Shown piece after piece: positions 1 to 8,205 of a stretch of DNA of 64,000 nt (positions are counted from its first letter, which is position 1; the number at the start of each line of letters is the position of its first letter). The position numbers and the translations under genes are program-made. The stretch comes from an uncultured Desulfobacter sp. GTDB taxonomy: Bacteria > Desulfobacterota > Desulfobacteria > Desulfobacterales > Desulfobacteraceae. Location: positions 3,250,501 to 3,314,500 of the forward strand of contig NZ_OY761445.1 in NCBI RefSeq assembly GCF_963664415.1. Direction: 5' to 3'. Under the pieces are notes generated by a model, which saw nothing but the letters and a program-made list of their open reading frames with translations, did no database searches and was not told the DNA's origin.

Positions 1-1
1 T

Positions 2-1597
2 GGCCGGATCACAGGCCATGAACTCCAGGCCCTGGACCTGGTGAGAAAGAACATAGACAACCTGGCCCATGTCAAAGCAAAGCTTGCCAGGGCAAAGGTA
101 AAGCATAAACGAGTGATGCGGCTCATGGGCCGGGACAGAATCATGACGCCGGGGGCTGATACGTTTCAGGCAGAAATGATACGGGCCGCGGGCGGCCTGG
201 CCCCGGATTTCGGGAAAACCGGCATGATTGTGCCCGTACCCCTGGAAGATTGGACCCGTTTTAATCCCCAGGTGATATACGGTTGCGGGGGTGATAAGCG
301 GGCGGCGGAGAATTTTTTTTCAAGACCGGGGTGGAAGGATGTGGATGCCGTGAGAAATCACCAGATCTATTATCTGCCCTGTGACCTGACCTGCCGGGCA
401 TCGGTTCACACGTCCGACTTTGTGGCCTATCTTTCCTCGTTGATTTACACACAGGAATTTGCCAATGGGAAAAATGATGTCCATACTTCCGGCATTATCG
501 ATGAAACGTTACTTGAACAGGATATCTCAAAGGATTTTCCATACGTTAAAAAAGCATCCATAATCAATGCGTACGTGTTTGACTATCCCAACAAAACCTT
601 GGCCCTGGATTTAAAAACACCCATGACCGTTTTGTCAACCCTGGAAGGCTGGCGGGATAATATTACAACCGTGGGCAATCACTACACCCCGCCGCCCACC
701 TGGATGCCGGGCCACCTGGCAGGCATCGATGCCCTTGGCACCCGCATCCTTGACGCCATCGGCAAAAAAGCCGACACCACGGCCTTGCTCATGACCGGAG
801 CGGATATGGGCAACCTGTCCATCCGGACCGAGAAAGTTAAAAAGATAAAAGTCGCGGCCCTGGTTACGGCAGGCGTTATGTCCAATGCCGTTCGTATGGG
901 CACCGATGAAGGCATGTTTTATGAACCGGGCACCATTAATATATTGATACTAACCAACATGCACCTGACTCCCCGGGCCATGTCCCGGACAATTATTTCG
1001 GCCACGGAAGCCAAGACAGCCGTGCTGGAAGATCTGGACATCCGTTCAAGCGTTTCCGGAGCGACACATCCGGCCACGGGCACCGGCACAGACAATATCA
1101 TAGTGGTGGCCGGTCAGGGTACAATCATTGAAAATGCAGGCGGACATTCAAAAATGGGAGAACTCATTGCAAAGGCTGTATACGCAGGGGTTAAAGATGC
1201 CGTGGAAAAACAGAACGGAATCCTGGCCGGCCGCCATGTGGTTCAACGTTTGAAAGAACGAAATATCAGCATTTATGAACTCACCACCAAAGCCCAATGC
1301 AATTGCGGGCAAAAGAAAAGTGAATTCAACAGCATGGTGGAGCATCTGCTGTTGAACAAAGAGATTTCAGGATTCATGGAATCGGCCTTGGCGCTGAGCG
1401 ATGCTCATGAGCGCGGGCAGGTGAAAAACTTTGAGGCCTTTGACCTGTGGTGCGGACAAATGGCAAAAAAAATCGCGGGCCAGCCCATTGAAATCATGGA
1501 TTTAACCCGGGAGGATCATGTTCCCATTGTGATTAAAAAAGCGTTGAATGCAATTATGACCGGCGCTAAAGCCCGAATTGGGGAGGAAAACGAATAA
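2..1597 (+). CDS. BtuF-like binding protein fused to CbiZ adenosylcobinamide amidohydrolase (5' partial)
   Basis: The reading frame is open to the left edge, so the gene starts upstream of the window; the GTG at 41 is not a convincing start. The first part (to about base 480) reads as the C-terminal half of a periplasmic corrinoid or iron-siderophore binding protein, with a typical long helix followed by MTPGADTFQAEMIRAAGG. From about base 560 to 1230 it matches CbiZ, with the family motif GNHYTPPPTW and a glycine-rich stretch HPATGTGTDN. CbiZ cleaves the nucleotide loop side of pseudo-corrinoids to give cobyric acid for remodelling. The last roughly 110 residues form a tail I cannot assign, containing CNC. 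The stop overlaps the next start by one base, and the neighbours are a complete BtuFCD transporter, so salvage of imported corrinoids is the likely role. A fusion places the hydrolase in the same chain as the binding lobe; whether the protein is exported cannot be seen without the N-terminus. Confidence 0.8.
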   Translation, partial: GRITGHELQALDLVRKNIDNLAHVKAKLARAKVKHKRVMRLMGRDRIMTPGADTFQAEMIRAAGGLAPDFGKTGMIVPVPLEDWTRFNPQVIYGCGGDKRAAENFFSRPGWKDVDAVRNHQIYYLPCDLTCRASVHTSDFVAYLSSLIYTQEFANGKNDVHTSGIIDETLLEQDISKDFPYVKKASIINAYVFDYPNKTLALDLKTPMTVLSTLEGWRDNITTVGNHYTPPPTWMPGHLAGIDALGTRILDAIGKKADTTALLMTGADMGNLSIRTEKVKKIKVAALVTAGVMSNAVRMGTDEGMFYEPGTINILILTNMHLTPRAMSRTIISATEAKTAVLEDLDIRSSVSGATHPATGTGTDNIIVVAGQGTIIENAGGHSKMGELIAKAVYAGVKDAVEKQNGILAGRHVVQRLKERNISIYELTTKAQCNCGQKKSEFNSMVEHLLLNKEISGFMESALALSDAHERGQVKNFEAFDLWCGQMAKKIAGQPIEIMDLTREDHVPIVIKKALNAIMTGAKARIGEENE

Positions 1598-2475
1598 TGG
1601 ACAGGCAAAACCGCCCTAAAACAATTCTGGTCTGGGTGCTGGCCCTGGTCTGTGCGCCAGCCTGGGCTGCAGCCCAGGCGCCTGCACCGGCTGCCCGGGT
1701 GATCTCCCTGTCTCCTTTTATCACGGAAACCATTTACCTGCTGGGAGCCCAGGACCAGCTGCTTGCCGACACCACTTATTGTACGGTGCCCCCCGAGGCG
1801 GCTCAAAAAGAGAAGATCGGGTCCGTAACCCAAATGAATGTGGAAAAAATCATCAGCCTGCAGCCGGACCTTGTGATCTCCTCTCCTTTAAGCAAAGAAA
1901 AGCAGCTTAAAATTCTTCAGTCCCAGGGTCTGCAAATTATGAAGATACGCAATCCCAAAACCTTTGACCAGATGTGTGCCATTACCCTGAAAATTGCGGA
2001 CGCCCTTGGCAAAACTGCCCAGGCCAAAGCCCTTATAAAACAGGCGTCGGATGATGTGGACAGTATCCGCAGGCAGGTTGCAGGCTTAATTCCGAGACGG
2101 GTATTTATCCAGCTTGGTCTTAAACCCCTTCACACAGTGAACAAGGATCTGTTTATCAATGAATATCTTATCCAGGCCAACGCCGTTAACATCGCCGAAG
2201 ACCAGCCCTCAGGCATCTATTCCCGGGAAGAGGTGATTAAACAGAACCCGGATGTTATTCTCGTGGCCACCATGGGATCAAGTAAAAAGGCTGCCGCACT
2301 TGAAAAAAAACGGTGGATGGCCTTTCCTTTCCTGACCTCTGCCAAAAACAACGAAATTCACGTGCTCGACCCCGAAGTGATTTGCCACCCCACACCTGTC
2401 AGCTTTGCATCCGGCCTTAAGCAGGTGGCGGTCCTGATCCACCCGGAAATCAACAGCACACAGGAGTCCCGTTGA
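1597..2475 (+). CDS. ABC transporter corrinoid-binding protein (BtuF-like)
   Basis: This encodes a 292-residue periplasmic substrate-binding protein of the BtuF/FhuD class. An N-terminal signal peptide is visible: basic MDRQNRPK, a hydrophobic run, then an AxA-type cleavage region before APAPAARV. The N-lobe has the class signature RVISLSPFITETIYLLGA, and the mid-protein helix linking the two lobes begins near residue 120. The gene starts in the stop codon of the CbiZ fusion and ends four bases into the permease gene, so these are translationally coupled. Specificity for corrinoids is inferred from the neighbours (CbiZ domain, riboswitch-controlled BtuB-like receptor); an iron-siderophore binder would look similar. 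It is a second binding lobe in the operon besides the one fused to CbiZ. Confidence 0.85.
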   Translation: MDRQNRPKTILVWVLALVCAPAWAAAQAPAPAARVISLSPFITETIYLLGAQDQLLADTTYCTVPPEAAQKEKIGSVTQMNVEKIISLQPDLVISSPLSKEKQLKILQSQGLQIMKIRNPKTFDQMCAITLKIADALGKTAQAKALIKQASDDVDSIRRQVAGLIPRRVFIQLGLKPLHTVNKDLFINEYLIQANAVNIAEDQPSGIYSREEVIKQNPDVILVATMGSSKKAAALEKKRWMAFPFLTSAKNNEIHVLDPEVICHPTPVSFASGLKQVAVLIHPEINSTQESR

Positions 2476-3479
2476 AAGCCAATGCCAGGCCATGGGGCCT
2501 GTTTTCCTTAGGCCTGTTTGTGCTTCTAATGTTCACCGCAGGCATCTCTTTATCCGTAGGCAGTGCCGATATCCGATTATTCGACATCCCGGGAATCATT
2601 ACCGCAGGGCCGGGCAGTGCCGAATATGGCATTCTCATGGGTATCCGGCTGCCGCGAACCTTGCTTGGCATTGCCATGGGCGGGGCTTTGAGCCTTGCGG
2701 GCACCCTGCTCCAGGGCATGTTTAAAAACCCCCTGGTAGAGCCTTATACCCTGGGGATTTCCGGCGGCGCGTCCTTAGGGATCTGCATCAATATTTTGTT
2801 CAAGCTCTACGCGGTCATCGGTATCATTGCCTATCCCTTATCCGGATTTGCCGGTGCAAGCCTGGTTATTTTTCTGGTCTACGGGCTGAACAAAAGCACC
2901 CGGCATATCCGGTCCAACCGGATGCTGCTCACCGGGGTCATGATCTCCTATGTGGCCTCCTCCCTTGTCATGCTCCTCATGGCCCTGGCCGGGACCGACG
3001 ATCTTCAGACCATTGTGCTGTGGATCATGGGCTCCTTGGACGAACCGGACATGGCACTGATCCGCATGGCCCTTATGGGGTCTCTTTCCGGTCTCTTTCT
3101 TTCATACTTTTTTTGCTTTGATCTCAATGCCCTTGCCCTGGGCGAAGAAGAAGCCGCAAATCTTGGGGTGAATACGACCCGGGCCAGGAAAGGCATTTTT
3201 TTTATTGCATCGTTTCTCACCGGTCTATCCGTATCCATGGCCGGGGTGATCATGTTTGTGGGGCTGATTGTTCCCCACTTCATGCGCCTGGTCACTGGGC
3301 CGGATCACAGGATTCTTATCATTGCCTCCTATCTGGGCGGCGCCGTTTTTCTGCTGATATGCGATGTGATCGCCCGGACCGTGATTGCGCCCCTGGAACT
3401 GCCCGTGGGGGTAATCACCGGCATCATTGGCGGCGTGGTATTCATCTGGGCCATTTCCAAGGGGAAAAAAGACCTATGA
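2472..3479 (+). CDS. btuC: ABC transporter permease, FecCD/BtuC family
   Basis: The product is a 335-residue polytopic inner-membrane permease of the FecCD/BtuC family, forming the channel for corrinoid import with BtuD and the binding protein. Family motifs include RLPRTLLGIAMGGALSLAG near residue 60, KNPLVEPYTLGISGGASLG near residue 85, and GLIVPHFMRLVTGPDHR near residue 265, the last being the coupling-helix region that contacts the ATPase. Length agrees with the usual 325-350 residues. The start is TTG at 2472, overlapping the stop of the binding-protein gene by four bases, and the ATPase start ATG lies inside its last codons. This tight overlap marks one operon. The corrinoid rather than iron assignment rests on the CbiZ domain and downstream riboswitch. 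Confidence 0.9.
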   Translation: MKANARPWGLFSLGLFVLLMFTAGISLSVGSADIRLFDIPGIITAGPGSAEYGILMGIRLPRTLLGIAMGGALSLAGTLLQGMFKNPLVEPYTLGISGGASLGICINILFKLYAVIGIIAYPLSGFAGASLVIFLVYGLNKSTRHIRSNRMLLTGVMISYVASSLVMLLMALAGTDDLQTIVLWIMGSLDEPDMALIRMALMGSLSGLFLSYFFCFDLNALALGEEEAANLGVNTTRARKGIFFIASFLTGLSVSMAGVIMFVGLIVPHFMRLVTGPDHRILIIASYLGGAVFLLICDVIARTVIAPLELPVGVITGIIGGVVFIWAISKGKKDL

Positions 3480-4291
3480 CCCCATCGCCTTTGGTAAAAA
3501 TTGAGAATATCACCCTGGGCTTTGGCCGGCGTCAGGTGTTGTCGAATATCAGTTTTGATGTGTCGCCAGGCCGGATTATTTCCATTATTGGTCCCAACGG
3601 CGCAGGAAAAACAAGTCTCCTGCGCACGGTTTGCGGCAATTTGAAACCGTTCAAAGGAAAAATTGTGCTCAATGGAAACGATATCGCCACCCAGACCCGG
3701 GCCGATATAGCCCGACATATGGCCGTAGTGCGGCAGAACCAGGAGCCTATGCCCATGAAGGTTCAACCCTATGTGCTGTTGGGCCGGCTGCCTTTTTTCA
3801 AACCGTTTCAGTTTTTTGAAACCCGCAAAGACCTGGAACTTGCCAGGCATTTTATGACGGTTACCGGCATCCTGGATCTTGCCGATTCAGCCATGGACCA
3901 AATTTCAGGCGGAGAGCGCCAATTGGCGGCCCTTGCAAGGGCGTTGACCCAAGAGCCGGAATTCTTGGTGCTGGATGAACCCACAGCCCACCTGGACATC
4001 ACCCACCAGGCCAGAATCCTTGATCTTATTTCCGGATTACGGGATCGTTTAGGTCTCACCGTACTCATGGTGATTCATGATTTAAACCTGGCCGCTGAAT
4101 ATTCCGATGATTTGTTGCTGTTAAACAAAGAGAAAGGGCAGATTCATGCCATGGGCACCCCGGAAAAAATTTTGACCAGGGAAAACATCCAGGCCGTGTA
4201 TCATACCCCTGTCCGGGTGGAAAAAAATCCCGAATCCGGTCGACCCTGGGTGTTTATCGACAGGACCGCAGCCTACTGCAATTCTCTATAA
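3476..4291 (+). CDS. btuD: ABC transporter ATP-binding protein (BtuD/FecE family)
   Basis: A 271-residue cytoplasmic ATPase powers the upstream permease. It has Walker A GPNGAGKTS, a Q-loop VRQNQEPMP, signature ISGGERQLAALARAL, Walker B EFLVLDEPTAHLD and a switch histidine in VMVIHDLN. I chose ATG 3476, which overlaps the permease stop; an in-frame GTG-less extension back to 3359 lies entirely inside the permease gene in another frame and gives an Arg/His-rich non-homologous leader. The C-terminal extension (after residue 230) is typical of BtuD/FepC-type ATPases. It is the last gene of the transporter operon; the riboswitch-bearing gap and TonB receptor gene follow. Confidence 0.92.
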   Translation: MTPSPLVKIENITLGFGRRQVLSNISFDVSPGRIISIIGPNGAGKTSLLRTVCGNLKPFKGKIVLNGNDIATQTRADIARHMAVVRQNQEPMPMKVQPYVLLGRLPFFKPFQFFETRKDLELARHFMTVTGILDLADSAMDQISGGERQLAALARALTQEPEFLVLDEPTAHLDITHQARILDLISGLRDRLGLTVLMVIHDLNLAAEYSDDLLLLNKEKGQIHAMGTPEKILTRENIQAVYHTPVRVEKNPESGRPWVFIDRTAAYCNSL

Positions 4292-4324
4292 ACTCTCAGT
4301 ATCGTTGTGAAAGCTGTTATCCAT

Positions 4325-4353
4325 TTGACAAATAATGTTCATCGGATATAGAA
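4325..4353 (+). promoter_or_regulatory. Candidate sigma-70 promoter for the riboswitch/TonB receptor transcript
   Basis: TTGACA at 4325-4330 is followed after 17 bases by ATAGAA at 4348-4353. If used, the transcript would run through the palindromic repeat at 4415-4557 before reaching the cobalamin aptamer. The -10 match is only fair, and no start site is known. Confidence 0.35.
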
Positions 4354-4388
4354 ATACACAAGTTTGTCTAGGTATGTGAAAACACAAT

Positions 4389-4410
4389 GGCCGTTTTAAG
4401 TAAAACGGCC
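4389..4410 (+). terminator. Nine-base-pair hairpin after the transporter operon
   Basis: GGCCGTTTT (4389-4397), a four-base loop AAGT and AAAACGGCC (4402-4410) form a perfect stem about 100 bases after the ATPase stop. There is no U-run after it, so intrinsic termination is uncertain; it may instead be an operator or stabilising 3' structure. Confidence 0.3.
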
Positions 4411-4414
4411 AAAT

Positions 4415-4557
4415 AGTGCTCGACCGAAAACCGTAAATTTTGCCGATGACGTAGTTGGCTGCAAACTTTAATCCTCAAAATACACTATGTATTCATACGG
4501 TTAAAATCAGCGCCCGCCTTGTACTCAACAAAATTTATAGGTTTTCGTTCAGACACT
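4415..4557. repeat. Palindromic intergenic repeat, copy A (143 bp)
   Basis: Its two ends are imperfect inverted copies: the left end reads AGTGCTCGACCGAAAACCG, and the reverse complement of the right end reads AGTGTCTGAACGAAAACC. The interior contains TTTAATCCTC and GGTTAAAATC blocks also in inverted arrangement and a GCGCCCGCCTTGTACT segment. A close relative lies at 57911-58050, and a single arm at 59041-59093. No coding sequence is inside. It resembles a non-autonomous palindromic element (MITE or REP-like). Confidence 0.75.
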
Positions 4558-4761
4558 AAATAGGGAATCCTGTGAAATTCAGGAACGGGCCCGCCGCTGT
4601 AACCGGATACAATCTCTGCATTAAACCGCTGGTATCAAGTGCGGAAAAAAGGCAGAGAAAGCAAAATCCGGGAGTCAGAAGACCTGCCTGGACAAGGTGC
4701 CGATGACCTCGAGGATTGGGTAGGTATGAAAATTCTGAGATAGCTTGGGAAATCCCGGATT
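4541..4761 (+). promoter_or_regulatory. Cobalamin (AdoCbl) riboswitch
   Basis: The conserved core is clear: AGGGAATCCTGTGAAATTCAGG (only the first bases quoted here belong to the GGGAA..GTGAAA..C motif), then GCCCGCCGCTGTAACCGG, and the B12 box AGTCAGAAGACCTGCCT at 4673-4690. CCGGAT (4602-4607) can pair with ATCCGG (4666-4671) within the aptamer. Downstream, TCCCGGATT at 4753-4761 is complementary to AATCCGGGA at 4665-4673 and is followed by AAAATTTTT, giving a plausible switching helix. It lies about 55 bases before the TonB receptor start and should repress it when adenosylcobalamin is plentiful. The aptamer's 5' end overlaps the right tip of palindromic repeat A. Confidence 0.92.
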
Positions 4762-4815
4762 AAAATTTTTGGTCCTGATTATTTATGCCCGAATGATTGC
4801 AAGGAGAGCGTTACA

Positions 4816-6705
4816 ATGAAAAAGAGAGTAATGAAATTATCTATTTTGATTTTTGCCTTTTATCTATCGCCCATGAATGCCTTGGCGGATGATATATCGA
4901 CAAAGGCAACAACTGTTTTAGAAGAGGTTGTGGTCAGTGCAACAAGAACACCGACACGCGTTTCACAGCTGGGAAGTTCGGTTACTATTATTACCTCGGA
5001 AGAGATTGAAGCGAAGCAACAGACCCATGTGATTGATGTGCTGCGCAGTGTGCCGGGGGTAGACGTGGTGCAAGCCGGTTCTTTAGGGGCGTCGGTCTCC
5101 ATTTATATACGCGGCACGACAAGGGGGCATACCCTTGTGTTAATCGATGGTGTTGAATTCAGAGACGTTTCAAATACTGATGCCAGTGCAGAACTTGCCA
5201 ATTTGACAACGGATAATATTGAACGCATTGAAGTTGTCAGAGGTCCTCAAAGTGTTCTTTACGGTTCTGATGCCATAGGCGGCGTTATTAATATTATCAC
5301 CCAAAAAGGAAATAAAAAACCAACGGGGTATGTTTTAGGTGAAGCAGGTTCCTACAGCACCAAACGCGGCGTGGCAGGCGGCTCATTCGGAAATGATTAT
5401 GTAACCACCTCTATTACTGTATCCGGTACGGAAACAGATGGATTTTCATCCGCAAGAGAAGAGGCAGGAAACAGCGAAGATGATGGATATGAAAATACAA
5501 GTGCATACTTCAAAATCAATGCAACGCCAAGCGAAATCCTGGATCTTAATTTTAATCTTCGTTTTGCAGAATCTAAATATGATTTGGACGGCTCTTCTTA
5601 TGATTTAACAAAAGGAGGCTTTGTCCCCACAGATTCTTTAGACACCCAGGATACGGATGAAACAACAAGCCGTCTTAGCGGTACATTTCATTTTTTTGAG
5701 GATCGCTGGCAGATGACAGTGGGAAATTCTTATACCCGCATTGAGCGGGAATATGATTATGAAACCCTAAGTGATTATAATTATAACGGCACAATAAAAA
5801 AGTTCGATATGCAGCATACGTTTTCCATCAATGACCAGAATACCCTTGTTGTCGGTATGGAAACAGAAGATGAGAAGTATGATGATGGGGCTTTTGAAGA
5901 AAAGGCAACCAACAACGCGGTTTATTTGCAGGAACAGTTGACCATAGGAAATTTTGCCGCAGCATTCGGCGTTCGCTATGATGAACATGACGCATTTGGC
6001 GGAGAAACCACCTGGCGTTTAGCCCCAACCTATACCATCAGCGCAACCGGCACCCAGATTAAAAGCTCGGTCGGAACAGGGTTTAAAGCCCCTACCCTCT
6101 ATCAGCTTTACGGACCCGATCTTGATTTAGGTATTTGGGGATACTATGTTGTGGGCAATGAAAAGCTCAATCCCGAAACAAGCATCGGGTTCGATATTGG
6201 CATTGAGCAACCACTTTTAGACAAAAAGCTGGTGATTGCAATCTCATGGTTCTGGAACGATATTGATGACTACATTGATTATGACCTAATCGATGGATAT
6301 TATAATATCGATGGCATTCAAACCCAGGGAATCGAGTCAACACTTTCCTGGTACCCTTGTAATTATTTTGATTTTCAGCTTGGATATACGTATACCGATA
6401 CGGAGGATAGAGATGGTGCCCGGCTTGACAGGCGGCCGTTGCATAAAGGTTCTGTTGGTATGAATTTTTATCCCATGGATGCTTTGAAGATAAATTTGAA
6501 TGCGGTCTACGTCGGTAAAAGAGATGATGACGGAGAAGAATTAGATGCCTATACCCTAATCAATCTGGCAGCTTCCTATCAGGTCTGTAAAAACGTGAAG
6601 GTCTTTGGACGCATACAGAATCTTCTTGACGAAGAATATGAAGAAGCGTCCGGATATGGAACTGCAGATCTCTCGGCCTATGCCGGGGTGAAGTTAAGTT
6701 TTTAA
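4816..6705 (+). CDS. btuB: TonB-dependent outer-membrane receptor, BtuB-like
   Basis: The 629-residue product has a signal peptide (MKKRVMKLSILIFAFYLSP...ALADD), a TonB-box-like segment EEVVVSATRTPTR near residue 37, a plug domain with IERIEVVRGPQSVLYGSDAIGGVINI (key residues near 134-160), and a 22-strand barrel ending in the aromatic residue F of GVKLSF. Length and plug motifs match vitamin B12 receptors of the BtuB group. ATG 4816 is preceded by AGGAGAG. The cobalamin riboswitch immediately upstream and the BtuFCD operon before that support corrinoid import across the outer membrane, energised by TonB-ExbBD encoded elsewhere. Many acidic surface loops suit a marine or brackish organism, but this is only an impression. 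Confidence 0.93.
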   Translation: MKKRVMKLSILIFAFYLSPMNALADDISTKATTVLEEVVVSATRTPTRVSQLGSSVTIITSEEIEAKQQTHVIDVLRSVPGVDVVQAGSLGASVSIYIRGTTRGHTLVLIDGVEFRDVSNTDASAELANLTTDNIERIEVVRGPQSVLYGSDAIGGVINIITQKGNKKPTGYVLGEAGSYSTKRGVAGGSFGNDYVTTSITVSGTETDGFSSAREEAGNSEDDGYENTSAYFKINATPSEILDLNFNLRFAESKYDLDGSSYDLTKGGFVPTDSLDTQDTDETTSRLSGTFHFFEDRWQMTVGNSYTRIEREYDYETLSDYNYNGTIKKFDMQHTFSINDQNTLVVGMETEDEKYDDGAFEEKATNNAVYLQEQLTIGNFAAAFGVRYDEHDAFGGETTWRLAPTYTISATGTQIKSSVGTGFKAPTLYQLYGPDLDLGIWGYYVVGNEKLNPETSIGFDIGIEQPLLDKKLVIAISWFWNDIDDYIDYDLIDGYYNIDGIQTQGIESTLSWYPCNYFDFQLGYTYTDTEDRDGARLDRRPLHKGSVGMNFYPMDALKINLNAVYVGKRDDDGEELDAYTLINLAASYQVCKNVKVFGRIQNLLDEEYEEASGYGTADLSAYAGVKLSF

Positions 6706-6729
6706 AATGACGGGTTGAGTCCATAATTC

Positions 6730-6776
6730 AAAGGCGGGAAAAAGCTGTAAAACGCTTCCCGCCTTTGATATTTTTT
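6730..6776. terminator. Bidirectional intrinsic terminator between btuB and korC
   Basis: AAAGGCGGGAA (6730-6740) pairs with TTCCCGCCTTT (6756-6766), followed by GATATTTTTT on the plus strand; on the minus strand the kor transcript reads into the same stem. It separates two convergent operons. Confidence 0.75.
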
Positions 6777-6791
6777 AAAGGACCGTTATTT

Positions 6792-7328
6792 CTATGCCTG
6801 GGCGGCAGCCACGCCTCTGTCAAATGCATCCATGTTCAAGGGAATAATTTTGGGTTTGGCGGCAAATTCTTCCTTGATGCATTTTTTCAAAAGATCCAGT
6901 TCCACCAACTTGCTTTTGGCGACAAATGCGGCCAAAGCAACGATGTTGGCAGCCCTGACAGATCCTGCTTCAATGGCGATATCATTAACCGGCACCACCA
7001 GCTCAACCACATCCTTGCGCTGACTTCTAACCGGAATCAATGACGAGTTGATAAATACAATCCCGCCGGGTTTGACGGTATCGTCAAATTTCTCCAGGGA
7101 GGGCCGGTTCATGGCCACAAGGTGAGCGGGGCTTTTGATGATGGGTGATCCAATGAGCTTATCACTGATCACAACGGTGCAATATGCGGTACCGCCCCGC
7201 ATTTCAGGTCCGTAAGAGGGAATCCAGGCAACCTGGTATCCCTGCTTCATTGCGGCATAGGCCAGCAGCTTGGCACTGAGAAGAATGCCCTGGCCGCCGA
7301 ATCCTGCAAATTTTATTTCTGTCTGCAT
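6792..7328 (-). CDS. korC: 2-oxoglutarate:ferredoxin oxidoreductase, gamma subunit
   Basis: The 178-residue product is the gamma domain of 2-oxoacid:ferredoxin oxidoreductases. It begins TEIKFAGFGGQGILLSAKLL, the nucleotide-like fold signature of the family, and has the characteristic SYGPEMRGGTAYCTVVIS near residue 40. With KorA, KorB and KorD it forms the enzyme that converts 2-oxoglutarate and CoA to succinyl-CoA, CO2 and reduced ferredoxin in the citric acid cycle. It is the last gene of the minus-strand kor operon, 111 bases after korB, and ends at a bidirectional terminator. Substrate is inferred from the KorA/B type and from the neighbouring citric acid cycle genes; a branched-chain keto acid enzyme is the alternative. 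Confidence 0.9.
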   Translation of the reverse strand: MQTEIKFAGFGGQGILLSAKLLAYAAMKQGYQVAWIPSYGPEMRGGTAYCTVVISDKLIGSPIIKSPAHLVAMNRPSLEKFDDTVKPGGIVFINSSLIPVRSQRKDVVELVVPVNDIAIEAGSVRAANIVALAAFVAKSKLVELDLLKKCIKEEFAAKPKIIPLNMDAFDRGVAAAQA

Positions 7329-7439
7329 GGGTCTCTCCCAATATTTTTTAAGAAAGTCTGTTTAACTGACAACGGATCTTTCAGCTTTCGTTGTGGGCTT
7401 AAAGTCTGTGCCGATAGCTCAGACCAGCCCATGGCTGTT

Positions 7440-8183
7440 TTAGGCGTCTTCAGGGGTTTTGTAATCGCCCAGTTCATAATAAGGCAGCAAGTTTTCTTCG
7501 GCCCATTTCAAAGCATCCACGGGTGTCATGCCCCAGTTGGTAGGACAGGTGGAGACCACCTCCACAAAGCTGAAACAGGTGTTGTCCATCTGGTACTGGA
7601 ATGCCTTTTTAATCGCCTTTTTACATTTATTGACCATCTGGGGCTTGAGCACGGCCTGCCGGGTCACATAACCCGGGGTCACAATTTCACTCATCAGATT
7701 GGCCATACGGATGGGCATGCCCGTCAGGCTTGAATCACGGCCGGCCGGGGCCGTGGTGGCCCGCTGGCCGGGCATTGTGGTGGGGGCCATCTGCCCGCCG
7801 GTCATACCGTAAATGGCATTGTTGATAAAGATAACTGTAATTTTTTCTCCCCGGTTGGCAGCATGAATGATTTCACCCATGCCGATACTGGCAAGGTCCC
7901 CGTCTCCCTGGTAGGTGAATACCGTCAGATCCGGGCGCACTCGCTTGATACCGGTTGCCATGGCAGGGGCCCTGCCGTGGGCAGCTTCCTGGAAGTCACA
8001 GTCAAAATAGTTGTAGATCAGGACAGCGCATCCCACAGGGGCGATGCCGACGGTCTTTTCCCGAATGCCCAGTTCGTCTATGGCCTCGGCCACCAGCCGG
8101 TGGACAATACCGTGGGTGCAGCCGGGACAATAGTGGGTGTGATTGTCTGTTAACGCCTCTGGCGTAGAAAAAGCTTTTCCCAT
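7440..8183 (-). CDS. korB: 2-oxoglutarate:ferredoxin oxidoreductase, beta (TPP-binding) subunit
   Basis: This 247-residue subunit binds thiamine diphosphate: GDGDLASIGMGEIIHAANRG followed by INNAIYGMTGGQMAPTT is the GDG-(x)n-NN TPP/Mg2+ motif (around residues 93-135). The N-terminal HYCPGCTHG holds the CxxC expected in KorB-type subunits. It is short, as in four-subunit enzymes where the cluster domain is a separate protein. It lies 22 bases after korA and before korC in one minus-strand operon. It supplies the catalytic centre that decarboxylates the 2-oxoacid. Confidence 0.93.
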   Translation of the reverse strand: MGKAFSTPEALTDNHTHYCPGCTHGIVHRLVAEAIDELGIREKTVGIAPVGCAVLIYNYFDCDFQEAAHGRAPAMATGIKRVRPDLTVFTYQGDGDLASIGMGEIIHAANRGEKITVIFINNAIYGMTGGQMAPTTMPGQRATTAPAGRDSSLTGMPIRMANLMSEIVTPGYVTRQAVLKPQMVNKCKKAIKKAFQYQMDNTCFSFVEVVSTCPTNWGMTPVDALKWAEENLLPYYELGDYKTPEDA

Positions 8184-8205
8184 TATTTTCTCCTTGACCG
8201 GCGCG

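Noticed and set aside
3359..3475. Extended start of the BtuD gene
   Set aside because: The added 39 residues overlap the permease gene in another frame and do not match ABC ATPases; ATG 3476 is the natural start.
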